Assembly: GCA_027355725.1 (NCBI GenBank)
Contig: DAIEHI010000053.1
Coordinates: 38,904 to 102,903, forward strand
Source of the DNA: Acidimicrobiaceae bacterium
Lineage (GTDB): Bacteria > Actinomycetota > Acidimicrobiia > Acidimicrobiales > RAAP-2
DNA length: 64,000 nucleotides
Reading direction: 5' to 3'
Shown piece by piece: positions 9,090-18,698 of this stretch (its first letter is position 1; every line of letters starts with the position of its first letter). A program made the position numbers and the translations under genes. The notes under the pieces were generated by a model. That model searched no databases. It worked only from the letters and a program-made list of their open reading frames with translations, and was not told the origin of the DNA.

Positions 9090-10007
9090 GTGGTGATAAC
9101 GGTTCTCAGTGGTGGCGTCGGTGCAGCGCGACTCATCCGCGCGCTCAGTCTGGTCATGGACCCGAGCGAGATCACCGGCGTGGTGAATGTGGGTGACGAC
9201 TTGGTCATGCACGGCCTCACGATTTGTCCTGACCTCGACACCATCAGCTACACCCTGGCCGGACTCAACAACGATGAACTCGGCTGGGGTCTCGCCGGAG
9301 AGACGTGGCGGGTGATGGATGAGCTCAGACAACTCGGCGGTGCCGCATGGTTCGCCCTGGGCGACCGTGACCTCGCGACGCACCTCTATCGCACCCAGCG
9401 CATCAATGAAGGCGCGACCAAGACCCAAGTGACCCGAGAACTCTGTGAACACTGGGGCGTTCGCACGCGCCTGTTGCCGGTGACCAATGACACCATCGCC
9501 ACCATCTTTGACACCGAGATTGGCCGACTCAGCTTTCAGGAGTATTTCGTGGCCCACCACCACGACGTGGTGGTTCACTCAATCATGGTCCAAGGTGCGG
9601 TGGCGAGCACCGCGACCGATGAGGTGATGGCGGCGCTTGAATCGTGCAGTCGCATCATCATCGCGCCCTCGAATCCGCTCATCTCCATTGACCCGATCCT
9701 CCAGGTTCGAGGCGTGCGAGAACTCCTCGCGAGCCGACGCGAGGACGTGGTCGCGGTCTCACCCATCATCGACGGCTCCGCGCTGAAGGGCCCCGCCGAC
9801 CGTCTCATGCGCGAACTGGGCTACGTCGCCACCGCCATTGGCGTCGCGGACTTCTACCAGGGTCTCATTGGAACCATGGTGATTGATGAAACGGACCGCA
9901 AACTCGCCGGTGAGATCGAATCTCGTGGTATCAAGGTCCACGTGACCACCACCATCATGGCGAACCGTGACGATGCCCGTCGCCTCGCCGGGGTGGTCTT
10001 GGCGTGA
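9090..10007 (+). CDS. fbiA: FbiA/CofD, F420 phospho-lactate (enolpyruvate) transferase
   Basis: 305 residues. CofD/FbiA joins the lactyl or enolpyruvyl phospho-guanosine donor to the deazaflavin Fo, giving F420-0 or its dehydro form in the cytosol. Signature stretches are LSGGVGAARL at the N-terminus, VNVGDDLVMHGL, SPDLDT-like CPDLDT, and APSNPLISIDPIL near residue 195. Two GTG codons are adjacent; TAAAGT ends 7 nt before the second (9093), so a leaderless start at 9093 is as good as the listed one. It overlaps cofE by GTGA and is transcribed divergently from the serine-hydrolase operon, 36 bp apart. Confidence 0.93.
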   Translation: MVITVLSGGVGAARLIRALSLVMDPSEITGVVNVGDDLVMHGLTICPDLDTISYTLAGLNNDELGWGLAGETWRVMDELRQLGGAAWFALGDRDLATHLYRTQRINEGATKTQVTRELCEHWGVRTRLLPVTNDTIATIFDTEIGRLSFQEYFVAHHHDVVVHSIMVQGAVASTATDEVMAALESCSRIIIAPSNPLISIDPILQVRGVRELLASRREDVVAVSPIIDGSALKGPADRLMRELGYVATAIGVADFYQGLIGTMVIDETDRKLAGEIESRGIKVHVTTTIMANRDDARRLAGVVLA

Positions 10008-10714
10008 ACGAACTGCGCGTCATACCCATTCTCGGCGTGGGCCCCGTGCAGGCGGGTGACGACCTCGTGTCGCTCCTCTTGTCGGCTCTCGACGATTCGT
10101 CGCTCGAACTGCTCGATCGCGACCTGGTCGTTGTCACGAGCAAGGTCGTCTCTAAGTCCGAGGGACGCGTCGTTGACTTCGATGGCACCGACGAAGACAA
10201 GCAACGTCTCATCGAATCAGAGTCCAAACGAGTCCTGCGCCGACGTGGACCACTTCGCATCACCGAGACCTATCACGGTTTCATCAACGCCAACGCGGGC
10301 ATCGACCTGTCGAATACTGCCGTGGGCACTGCGGTGCTCTTGCCCAAGGACCCGGATCGTTCCGCGCGTCGCCTGCGCGCGGACCTGCGACGACGCCGCG
10401 ACGTTGATGTTGGTGTCATCGTCACCGACACCTTTGGTCGTGTGTGGCGACGAGGGGTCACCGATGTCGCACTTGGCTCGGCGGGGATTAAGCCCATCTT
10501 GGACCTTCGCGGATCAAGTGACGCGAACGGTCGGATACTCGAGGTCACCGAGGTCGCGATCGTTGACGAGATCGCCGGGGCCGCCAATCTGGTACTCGGT
10601 AAGGCCGAAGGCACGCCGTTCGCCCTCGTGCGCGGTCTGGACGAGTCCTATTTCGGAGAAGGCTCAGTTGGTGACGATGTCGTGCGATCCGTCAACGAGG
10701 ATCTCTTTCGCTGA
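10004..10714 (+). CDS. cofE: Coenzyme F420-0:L-glutamate ligase
   Basis: 236 residues, covering only the CofE ligase fold that adds gamma-linked glutamates to F420-0. Visible signatures include VVTSKVVSKSEG, the ETYHGFINANAGID segment and VIVTDTFGRVWRRG. Mycobacterial FbiB is about twice as long because a C-terminal FMN-binding nitroreductase-like domain that reduces dehydro-F420-0 follows; that domain is absent here. It is translationally coupled to fbiA. Its last 51 bases overlap the 3' end of the convergent manC gene, so both coding ends are constrained on both strands. Confidence 0.92.
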   Translation: MNELRVIPILGVGPVQAGDDLVSLLLSALDDSSLELLDRDLVVVTSKVVSKSEGRVVDFDGTDEDKQRLIESESKRVLRRRGPLRITETYHGFINANAGIDLSNTAVGTAVLLPKDPDRSARRLRADLRRRRDVDVGVIVTDTFGRVWRRGVTDVALGSAGIKPILDLRGSSDANGRILEVTEVAIVDEIAGAANLVLGKAEGTPFALVRGLDESYFGEGSVGDDVVRSVNEDLFR

Positions 10715-11740
10715 AGTGGACTCGGCGAGGCGGACATCGCCCGAGAGGTGCGAGCGAGCCGCCACACGGACGTCAGTACCCACCACGCAGGTGGCACCGA
10801 GTATCGACGCCGCACCGACGACCGCGCGTTCGCCAATGATCGATGATCGAATCTCGGATCCCGATTCGATGACCGAACCCGGCAACAACACGACATTCTC
10901 GAGAACGACGTCCGCACCGACAACACAATCTCGATCGATCACCGCATTAGAGAGTGAGGCGCTCGGATCAACCTCGCTCGTCGCGTGACGCCAGACGCCC
11001 TGCACGACGTCAGCGATCACGCAACTCTCGTAGCGCCCCCACAGCAGATCAACGTTCGCTCGAAGAAAAGCCTGGGGGGTTCCGGTGTCAATCCAGTACC
11101 CTTCGTCAGCCATGGCGTACAGAGTGCCGGCGGCGGCGAGCGCGGGAAAGGTGTCGCGTTCCACGCTCACTCGACCGGTCGGTGCGATGCGATCGAGCAC
11201 ACTCGGCTCGAGGATGTACGTGCCGGCGTTGATCAGATTGGTCGGTGCTTCACCGACGGGCGGCTTCTCGACGAAGGCAATGACTCGACCCTCGGGCGTC
11301 GTCGGCACAACACCGAACCGCGAGGGGTCCTCGACCGGATGCAGGGCAATGGTGGCCTCGGCGCCGTGGTGGCGATGGAACTGGATCAACTTGGAGACGT
11401 CGAGGTCCGTCAGTACGTCGCCATTCACCACGACGAAAGTGTCGTTGATGTTCGCGTACTGAGCGGCGAATCGAATGGCACCGGCGGTGTCAAGCGGTTC
11501 AGGTTCAACCGCGTAGGAGATGTTCACCCCGCCAATGACCCCGCTCGGATACGCCTCGATGAAGTGGTCGGGTAGGTAGCCGAGCGACAGCACCGCGTCA
11601 GTGACGCCGTGACGCGCCAGCGTCTCGATGACGCACTCGATCATGGGCGTACCCACGAGTGGCAACATCTGCTTCGGCGTCGAGTAGGTCAGCGGTCGAA
11701 GCCGCGTCCCCTCACCGCCGACCAGAATGATCGACTTCAA
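10664..11740 (-). CDS. manC: Mannose-1-phosphate guanylyltransferase (GDP-mannose pyrophosphorylase)
   Basis: 358 residues. The N-terminal nucleotidyltransferase fold has LVGGEGTRLRPLT and the PKQMLPL lysine motif, with VVNGDVLTDLD for metal and nucleotide binding and INAGTYILEP near the middle. The C-terminal 110 residues are left-handed beta-helix hexapeptide repeats. This architecture fits the actinobacterial GDP-mannose pyrophosphorylase found next to fbiA/fbiB in mycobacteria; glucose-1-phosphate specificity cannot be excluded. It would supply GDP-mannose to the mannosyl and deoxyhexose glycan enzymes in this window. It lies 2 bp after the preceding membrane-protein gene, and its 3' end overlaps cofE convergently. 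Confidence 0.82.
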   Translation of the reverse strand: MKSIILVGGEGTRLRPLTYSTPKQMLPLVGTPMIECVIETLARHGVTDAVLSLGYLPDHFIEAYPSGVIGGVNISYAVEPEPLDTAGAIRFAAQYANINDTFVVVNGDVLTDLDVSKLIQFHRHHGAEATIALHPVEDPSRFGVVPTTPEGRVIAFVEKPPVGEAPTNLINAGTYILEPSVLDRIAPTGRVSVERDTFPALAAAGTLYAMADEGYWIDTGTPQAFLRANVDLLWGRYESCVIADVVQGVWRHATSEVDPSASLSNAVIDRDCVVGADVVLENVVLLPGSVIESGSEIRSSIIGERAVVGAASILGATCVVGTDVRVAARSHLSGDVRLAESTSAKEILVDGSHDIVTN

Positions 11741-11742
11741 TA

Positions 11743-12549
11743 TCAGCCCTTAGCGGTGGTCGTGGTCGTAGGCGCCGTCGTGGTCGTCGAGGACGAGCTT
11801 GGCGCGCTCGTTGTCGTGCTCGGGACTGTCGTGGTCGTGGTCGAACCGGTGCCCGACGCTGCGACGGCGACCGCCTGGACCATGGCGTTCGCGGTTGTCT
11901 GGCTCGGCGCCTTAGGCGTCACGCCCGCCGGGTCGAAGGCCATTGTCACGCGAAGTTCCTGGGAGAACTTGATCGACGAGGGATTGGTCGTGATCGTCGG
12001 CTTGGTCTGGCCGAACGATGTCCAGTAGGCGTAGCTGACCTTGCCGGTCTGGCCCTTGTACTGAGAATTCGCGGGGCAGGCGTCACCGTTGCGGTACGTG
12101 ACAACCCCACTGGTCTGGGCACCCTTGGTCGGGATTGCCAACTCACTGGAACTGGCGATCATTCCGGGGTACTCATTGGCGAACTGTGCCAAGGTCGCGT
12201 TGTTACCCGAGTCAGCCGACGAGACGGGGCTGATCTTGATGACATTGTTCGCTTGGACGGTGAGACCACCCTTGAATGTGGGGTCAACCACGAGGCTCGG
12301 CAGTTGCTTGCCACACACTTCAACGGAGAGACCCGCGTACCACGTGGTACCCACCGCGGGCGGCGTGCCCTTGGCAGCGGAGACGGGGTGCTGGTACTCG
12401 TAACGAGCGAAAACCGTCGCGACCAGTCCCAACACGACGATCACGATGAGGATGCCGTAGTAGTTGCTCGGACGCGTCTTCTTATAGGCCTTACCGCCTC
12501 CCGACGATCCGACCCTGCTTACCCATTTGCCTGCTGCGCTTTTAGCCAC
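11743..12549 (-). CDS. Membrane-anchored protein with Thr-rich C-terminal tail
   Basis: About 268 residues from the GTG at 12549. The ORF track extends to 12696, but that extension reads through a tRNA gene, so the first 49 residues listed there are artefact. A short Lys/Gly-rich cytoplasmic head precedes one transmembrane helix (YYGILIVIVVLGLVATVFA) and a 170-residue extracytoplasmic domain with paired Cys (VCGKQL and DACPAN). The tail is almost only Thr, Ser, Pro and Ala, as in cell-wall-spanning actinobacterial proteins. I do not recognise the domain. It is co-oriented with manC, 2 bp away, so the two are probably co-transcribed. Confidence 0.75.
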   Translation of the reverse strand: MAKSAAGKWVSRVGSSGGGKAYKKTRPSNYYGILIVIVVLGLVATVFARYEYQHPVSAAKGTPPAVGTTWYAGLSVEVCGKQLPSLVVDPTFKGGLTVQANNVIKISPVSSADSGNNATLAQFANEYPGMIASSSELAIPTKGAQTSGVVTYRNGDACPANSQYKGQTGKVSYAYWTSFGQTKPTITTNPSSIKFSQELRVTMAFDPAGVTPKAPSQTTANAMVQAVAVAASGTGSTTTTTVPSTTTSAPSSSSTTTTAPTTTTTAKG

Positions 12550-12591
12550 GGGGGCAACGCTACTAAAGAATTGCACCCTACTGACACTGCG

Positions 12592-12665
12592 TAGGGGCGA
12601 AGGGACTCGAACCCTCACTGGAGGCGGTTTAAGCGCCCTGCCTCTGCCAATTGGGCTACGCCCCC
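12592..12665 (-). tRNA. tRNA with UAA anticodon, Leu-like but short variable loop
   Basis: 74 nt on the minus strand folds as a complete cloverleaf: acceptor GGGGGCG/CGCCCCU (G1-U72), D arm with a Leu-style AATTGGCAGA loop, anticodon stem GGGCG/CGCCU with loop CUUAAAC (anticodon UAA), 5-nt variable region CCAGU, T arm GAGGG/CCCUU with UUCGAGU, discriminator A73, no encoded CCA. UAA reads the leucine codon UUA and A73 fits leucine, but bacterial tRNA-Leu normally has a long variable arm, so amino-acid identity is not certain. TACGGT lies about 20 nt upstream as a possible -10 box. Confidence 0.8.
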
Positions 12666-12739
12666 CTGCAGTTGTCGCGTTGTAACCGTAACGCAATCTA
12701 AGTGTCTGCAGAACTAACCGTTTTGCCAGCCCAGTTCAC

Positions 12740-12745
12740 TAGGCT
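12740..12745 (+). promoter_or_regulatory. Putative leaderless -10 box of the NlpC/P60 gene
   Basis: TAGGCT followed by 6 nt and the ATG at 12752. No Shine-Dalgarno sequence is seen, so the transcript probably begins at or next to the A of the ATG. Confidence 0.5.
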
Positions 12746-12751
12746 TAAATC

Positions 12752-13921
12752 ATGATTCGCGTGCGTCGTCGGGGCACGACTCGATCAACTCCCCTCATTG
12801 CAATAGCCGCCGCTCTGCTCGGTGGCCTCATCGTGCCGGTTGGCGCCCAGGCCGAATCCATTGCTCAAACCCAGGCTCAGATCGCCCAACTCTCGGCGAC
12901 GCTCGCCCAGCAGGAGAAGACGAGCGAGATCACCGCCAATGCCTATGACGCGGCGAAGGTGAACTTGGCGAACCTCAACGTCGACCTGGTCAAGCTCAAA
13001 GCGAAAGAGGTCGTCAAGCGCGCCGCGATCAAGGTCACCAAAGGTCAGCTCGCGACCGCGGTGGTGCGCGCCTACGTCGACGGTGCCTCCGAGGCCCAGA
13101 TCATCTCGCTCTTCAATCAGAAGGTCACCACCTACGACGCGCGCACGGTCTATCAGCGTCAGGTCATCGGGGACCTCAACAGTCTCGAGAACGCGCTGCG
13201 CACCGAGAAGAAATCCCTCGACACGACCCTCTCTGACGTGGCGAACCAGCGCGCCAAGGTCCAGCAAGAGACCGTCAACATGCAAAACCTCCTCGCCCAG
13301 AACGTGCACAATGAAGAGGTCACCCGCACCACGCTCGCGGTTGTGACGTCAAAGTTGAAGAGCGAGATCATTGCCTATGAGATCAAGGCCGGCGCCGCGG
13401 CGGCGCGCGCGCACGACCTCGCAGCTGAGGCCTCGGCGGTGAACGCGGCGTCCGCGGTCGGTGGTCAACCAGCAGCGAACCTGGTCATCGCCGCTATTCA
13501 AGCAGCGACCCCACCAGTGATCACGGGTACCGCCGCTGGCTCGGCCCAGGGTCTCGCGGCCCTCAAGTGGGCCAAATCCGAGATCGGCGTTCCCTACGTG
13601 TGGGGCGGCGAGACCCCCGGGGTGGGCTTTGACTGCTCGGGGCTCACCCAGTGGGCCTGGGCCAAGGCGGGTTTCACGATCCCGCGCACGACCGAGATGC
13701 AGTGGGCCGACCTGCGTCATATCTCTTTGAAGGCGCTCCAGCCCGGTGACCTGCTCTACTACTACAACCTCGACGGTGACCATCAAGTGGACCACGTGGT
13801 CATGTACGCGGGTAGCGGCCCTTGGGGCACTAGCACCATCATCGCCGCCGCGCACTCGGGCACCAACGTGAGTCTCGCACCCATCTTCACCTTCGGACTC
13901 ATTGGTGCGGCCCGACCGTAA
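12752..13921 (+). CDS. Secreted NlpC/P60 peptidoglycan endopeptidase with coiled-coil stalk
   Basis: 389 residues. A Sec signal peptide (cleavage probably after VGAQA, near residue 34) leads into a long heptad-rich coiled coil (about residues 35-225), a Gly/Ala linker, and a C-terminal NlpC/P60 domain (about 265-389). The catalytic Cys lies in FDCSGL, the His in DHVVMY and the third polar residue in AAHSG. The stalk plus NlpC layout is that of actinobacterial RipA/RipC-type D-Glu-diaminopimelate endopeptidases that split septal peptidoglycan. The following GT2 gene starts directly at its stop codon, so the two are co-transcribed. Confidence 0.88.
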   Translation: MIRVRRRGTTRSTPLIAIAAALLGGLIVPVGAQAESIAQTQAQIAQLSATLAQQEKTSEITANAYDAAKVNLANLNVDLVKLKAKEVVKRAAIKVTKGQLATAVVRAYVDGASEAQIISLFNQKVTTYDARTVYQRQVIGDLNSLENALRTEKKSLDTTLSDVANQRAKVQQETVNMQNLLAQNVHNEEVTRTTLAVVTSKLKSEIIAYEIKAGAAAARAHDLAAEASAVNAASAVGGQPAANLVIAAIQAATPPVITGTAAGSAQGLAALKWAKSEIGVPYVWGGETPGVGFDCSGLTQWAWAKAGFTIPRTTEMQWADLRHISLKALQPGDLLYYYNLDGDHQVDHVVMYAGSGPWGTSTIIAAAHSGTNVSLAPIFTFGLIGAARP

Positions 13922-14863
13922 GTGACAACCTTGAGTATCGACCTTTCCATTGTCATCCCCGCCTACAACGAGTCGGCTCGCTTAGCTGACGGTTTCGAGC
14001 GCTTTCGCCGCGCCGAGGCCCAACTCGACATGACCAGGACCGAGGTCATCGTCATCGACGATGGCTCGAGTGACGACACCCTTCGCGTGGCCCACGCGGT
14101 GTACGGGCATCTACCCGAGACCCTCTTTGTCCAACAGCCTGAGAACCTCGGCAAGGGGGCCGCCGTTCGCTTGGGTATCGCTCTGTCACGCGGTGCCAAC
14201 GTGATCGTCGCCGACGCGGACATGGCGATCGATCCGGTGCACTTCCCAGAGATCGTCAGCGCACTCGCTACGAGCCCCCTCGCACCTGGATCGCGAACGA
14301 GCAACGGTCGCATCAGTTACGAATCCGCACTTCGTACCGTCGCTGGTGGCGTCTTTCATCAATTGGTCCGTCATTACGCCAAAACCAGCGTGCGCGACAC
14401 CCAGTGTGGTTGCAAGGGATTTCAGCTCGGACCCGCCCGTCTCCTCGCCCTGCTCGGCATGATCGACGGCTTCGCCTACGACGCCGAGATCTTCTTTCTC
14501 GCCGAACAACTCGGCCTCGCGGTGCACCCGGTTCCCGTTGAGTGGGACGACGTGAGTGGATCATCGGTGAAGGTGAGCCGCGTGTCGATCAACATGCTGA
14601 GTGGCCTACGCAGTCTTCGAAAGACCACCTACGAGAACCCAGTCGTCGCGTTCACGAACGACGTCAATCGCGACGAGGTCACCCGTGCCGCTCGTGACGC
14701 GCGTGCGCAAGGCCTGGTGATCGCGAGGGGTGCCCACGACGCATTACTGGTGCTCTCGCGAGACGGCGCTCTGGCGGGACTCAGCATCGCAGAACAACTG
14801 GGCGGCACCCTTCGAACGACCAACCTCGAAGAACTTAAAGATCGACGCTACGAAGCCGTCTAA
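13922..14863 (+). CDS. GT2 glycosyltransferase, dolichyl/polyprenyl-phosphate sugar synthase type
   Basis: 313 residues. GT-A motifs: LSIVIPAYNESARL at the start, IDDGSSDDT for nucleotide binding, ENLGKGAAVRLG, and VADADMAID as DxD. DTQCGCKGFQ and the WDDVSGSSVKV segment are typical of dolichyl-phosphate glucosyl/mannosyl transferases, so a polyprenyl-phosphate sugar is the probable product. The last 70 residues extend past the usual fold, are charged, and carry no membrane helix. GTG start abuts the upstream TAA. Its 3' end overlaps the convergent GNAT gene by 4 bp. Sugar identity is not determinable. Confidence 0.85.
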   Translation: MTTLSIDLSIVIPAYNESARLADGFERFRRAEAQLDMTRTEVIVIDDGSSDDTLRVAHAVYGHLPETLFVQQPENLGKGAAVRLGIALSRGANVIVADADMAIDPVHFPEIVSALATSPLAPGSRTSNGRISYESALRTVAGGVFHQLVRHYAKTSVRDTQCGCKGFQLGPARLLALLGMIDGFAYDAEIFFLAEQLGLAVHPVPVEWDDVSGSSVKVSRVSINMLSGLRSLRKTTYENPVVAFTNDVNRDEVTRAARDARAQGLVIARGAHDALLVLSRDGALAGLSIAEQLGGTLRTTNLEELKDRRYEAV

Positions 14864-15489
14864 TCGTGCTTGGGCAGCAGCCAGTTGGTGACCAGCTCGG
14901 GCGCGCGGTCATTCCACTCCTCGGCGGTGATGGCGTAGCGGGCGTGGTCCTCCCAGGCGCCGTCGATCTCGAGGTAACGCTCAGCCACCCCCTCGAAACG
15001 AAGACCGAGCTTTTCAACTACGCGCCGCGACGGCTTGTTGCGAGGGATGATGTTGATCTCGATGCGGTGCAGTCGAAGTGATTCAAAGGCGTAGTGCAGC
15101 ATCGTGACGACCGCCTCGGGCATGAGCCCCTGACCCGCGACGGCTTCATCGATCCAGTAGCCGATGTAGGCCGACTGCAACGGTCCGCGCTGGATTGACG
15201 AGAGTGTGATCTCACCGACGAATCGGCCCGAGTAGAAGATTCCAAATCCGAATCCCGTGCCCATCTGACGCTCACGTTCGCGGATTGCGCAACGACTCAC
15301 GAAGCTGCGCTGGTCCTCGGGCATGTGTGACGCGTAGGCCGAGCGAGGTTCCCACTTCAAGAGCCAGTGGTGGCATCGTTCGCGCACCGCGAGCCAGCCC
15401 GCGTAGTCCTGCTCGGTCATGGTGCGCAGCAGCACTCGCCGTCCGTGCAGCGAGATTGGCGAGTAGATCGAACTTCGCGTCGTCACCAT
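14860..15489 (-). CDS. RimJ/RimL-type GNAT N-acetyltransferase
   Basis: 209 residues. RRVLLRTMTEQDYAGW is the family N-terminal strand; AYIGYWIDEAVAGQGLMPEAV contains the acetyl-CoA pyrophosphate loop (Q/R-x-x-G-x-G/A, here GQGLM); RIEINIIPRNKPSRRVVEKLGL is the C-terminal signature of the RimJ/RimL branch. Members acetylate the N-terminal alanine of ribosomal proteins or other amines. Monocistronic and leftward, with no evident partner. Protein target unknown. Confidence 0.85.
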   Translation of the reverse strand: MVTTRSSIYSPISLHGRRVLLRTMTEQDYAGWLAVRERCHHWLLKWEPRSAYASHMPEDQRSFVSRCAIRERERQMGTGFGFGIFYSGRFVGEITLSSIQRGPLQSAYIGYWIDEAVAGQGLMPEAVVTMLHYAFESLRLHRIEINIIPRNKPSRRVVEKLGLRFEGVAERYLEIDGAWEDHARYAITAEEWNDRAPELVTNWLLPKHD

Positions 15490-15539
15490 GGGGAGGACCT
15501 CACCCCTCCATAGTGTCAGGTGGCGTCAGCGCGCGCACA

Positions 15540-16460
15540 TTAGCCAGCCAACAACGACAGGGCAATGCCATCGAGGATGTCATTCTCAGAACTGAGCAAC
15601 TCATTAACTCCGAGACGCTGCATGACTGCGTCGAGCACGTAGAGTCCCGCCGTCAACACGTCTTCTCGCCCCGCGACCATGCCGGGTTGGCGTAGTCGCT
15701 CCTCGGAGGTCTGAGCCGCTAACACGTCTCGCCAGTGTTCGACGCACGAACGAGAGAGCAGGCGGTGATGGACCACGTCGCGGTCATAGACAACAATCCC
15801 CGCATCCATCTGGGCCAACGTCGCAACGGTTCCCGCGAGTCCGATCAACTGGACTCGCCCCGTGAGTGCCTCGAATTCGGGCACCGCGCTCCAGGCTCGA
15901 TCCAGTTCGTCGCTCACCATCTTTCGAGTGCGCGCATCCGCCTCGGGTGTGACGATGCCGCTGCCGAGCGCGCGCTCGCTCACGCGAACGCATCCCAACT
16001 GCATCGAGAAGCTCCTCATGACGCCGTCTATGACCACCGCGAGCTCGCTCGAACCGCCCCCGATGTCGAGCACCAGCACCGGTCGCTCGTCACGCGCCAA
16101 GTCGGCCGTTGCGCCAGCGTAGGAGAAGTTGGCCTCTTCGTCACCACTCAGGATCCTCGCCTCGACGCCAACGATCTCTCGGGCGCGGCTGATGAACTCT
16201 TCGCCGTTTCGCGCATCGCGAACGGCCGAGGTCGCAACAAGCAGTCCCCGCTCGACACCGTGATCATCCATCAGACTTCGATACTCCCCCAAGGTCGCAT
16301 ACGTGCGTTCGAGAGCCTCAGGCGCGAGGTACCCTGAGGCATCCACGCCCTGGCTCAATCGGGTGATGCGCATCTCGCGACACAGAGTGTGAGTACGATC
16401 CGCCACGAGCAGACGCGTGGAGTTGCTGCCGCAATCGAGCGCCGCGACGACCTCAGCCAC
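15540..16460 (-). CDS. ppx: Ppx/GppA exopolyphosphatase-like phosphatase
   Basis: 306 residues from a GTG at 16460; the ORF-track start adds 39 arginine-rich residues that are upstream-gene shadow. ASKHA-fold motifs: AALDCGSNSTRLLV (phosphate 1), ATSAVRDARN, EEANFSYAGA with the catalytic Glu, and LVLDIGGGSSELA (phosphate 2). It hydrolyses polyphosphate and/or pppGpp. The length matches the two-domain actinobacterial Ppx (Rv1026 type) rather than the 500-residue E. coli enzyme. It overlaps the DUF501 gene by 8 bp, in the order known from mycobacteria (eno, FtsB-like, DUF501, ppx). Confidence 0.9.
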   Translation of the reverse strand: MAEVVAALDCGSNSTRLLVADRTHTLCREMRITRLSQGVDASGYLAPEALERTYATLGEYRSLMDDHGVERGLLVATSAVRDARNGEEFISRAREIVGVEARILSGDEEANFSYAGATADLARDERPVLVLDIGGGSSELAVVIDGVMRSFSMQLGCVRVSERALGSGIVTPEADARTRKMVSDELDRAWSAVPEFEALTGRVQLIGLAGTVATLAQMDAGIVVYDRDVVHHRLLSRSCVEHWRDVLAAQTSEERLRQPGMVAGREDVLTAGLYVLDAVMQRLGVNELLSSENDILDGIALSLLAG

Positions 16461-16934
16461 GGATATCCTCGATCGTGAGTGGCGGCACCTCGAGCGCGTG
16501 CGCAACGAGCTCGCCCACGGGATCATTGCCGTTGACCAGGTAGTTCGCCAAGTGCGCGTGCAGGCACTTGACACCAACGCGAGTGCCCCCGACCCCGCCG
16601 CTCGCTTGGGCGAGATCGTGGCGAAGTGTTGCGTTGCGTCGTTTCAGCGCATAACGATCGTGCGTGTTTTGCAGTTCAGCCTCATCCACCAATGCTTCGA
16701 AGCGGTGTACGCCCCCCTCGCTCTCGAGGCGACTGACGGCGTCGTGCAGGTCGCGGTCTACGAGCCAGTACAGCGTCGGCATGGGCGTTCCGTCGCGAAG
16801 GTGGGGTTCATTCTCAATGACGACTGGCCGTCCATCGACTCGACGCACCACCACCGCACAGCGTCCCGCTAACGGGCGTCCGAGCAACTCTTCAATGGTG
16901 GCGAGGTCGGCGGGTGAGGCGTCTTTAAAAGTGC

Positions 16935-16944
<10 letters not shown>
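16453..16944 (-). CDS. DUF501 family protein
   Basis: 163 residues. The family is recognised from GRPLAGRCAVVVRR, the GTPMPTLYWLVD segment, the histidine/cysteine-bearing VKCLHAHLANYL and the GNDPVG turn. No membrane helix or signal peptide. The conserved GVKCLHAH motif suggests metal or nucleotide binding but biochemical function is unknown. It is translationally coupled with the FtsB-like gene upstream (10 bp overlap) and ppx downstream (8 bp). Confidence 0.88.
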
Positions 16945-18678
<1,734 letters not shown>

Positions 18679-18698
18679 TCATGTTCTCGCGATCAAGG

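Noticed and set aside
12550-12696. N-terminal extension of the Thr-tailed membrane protein
   Set aside because: It translates straight through the tRNA gene; a GTG at 12549 gives a normal membrane-protein N-terminus.
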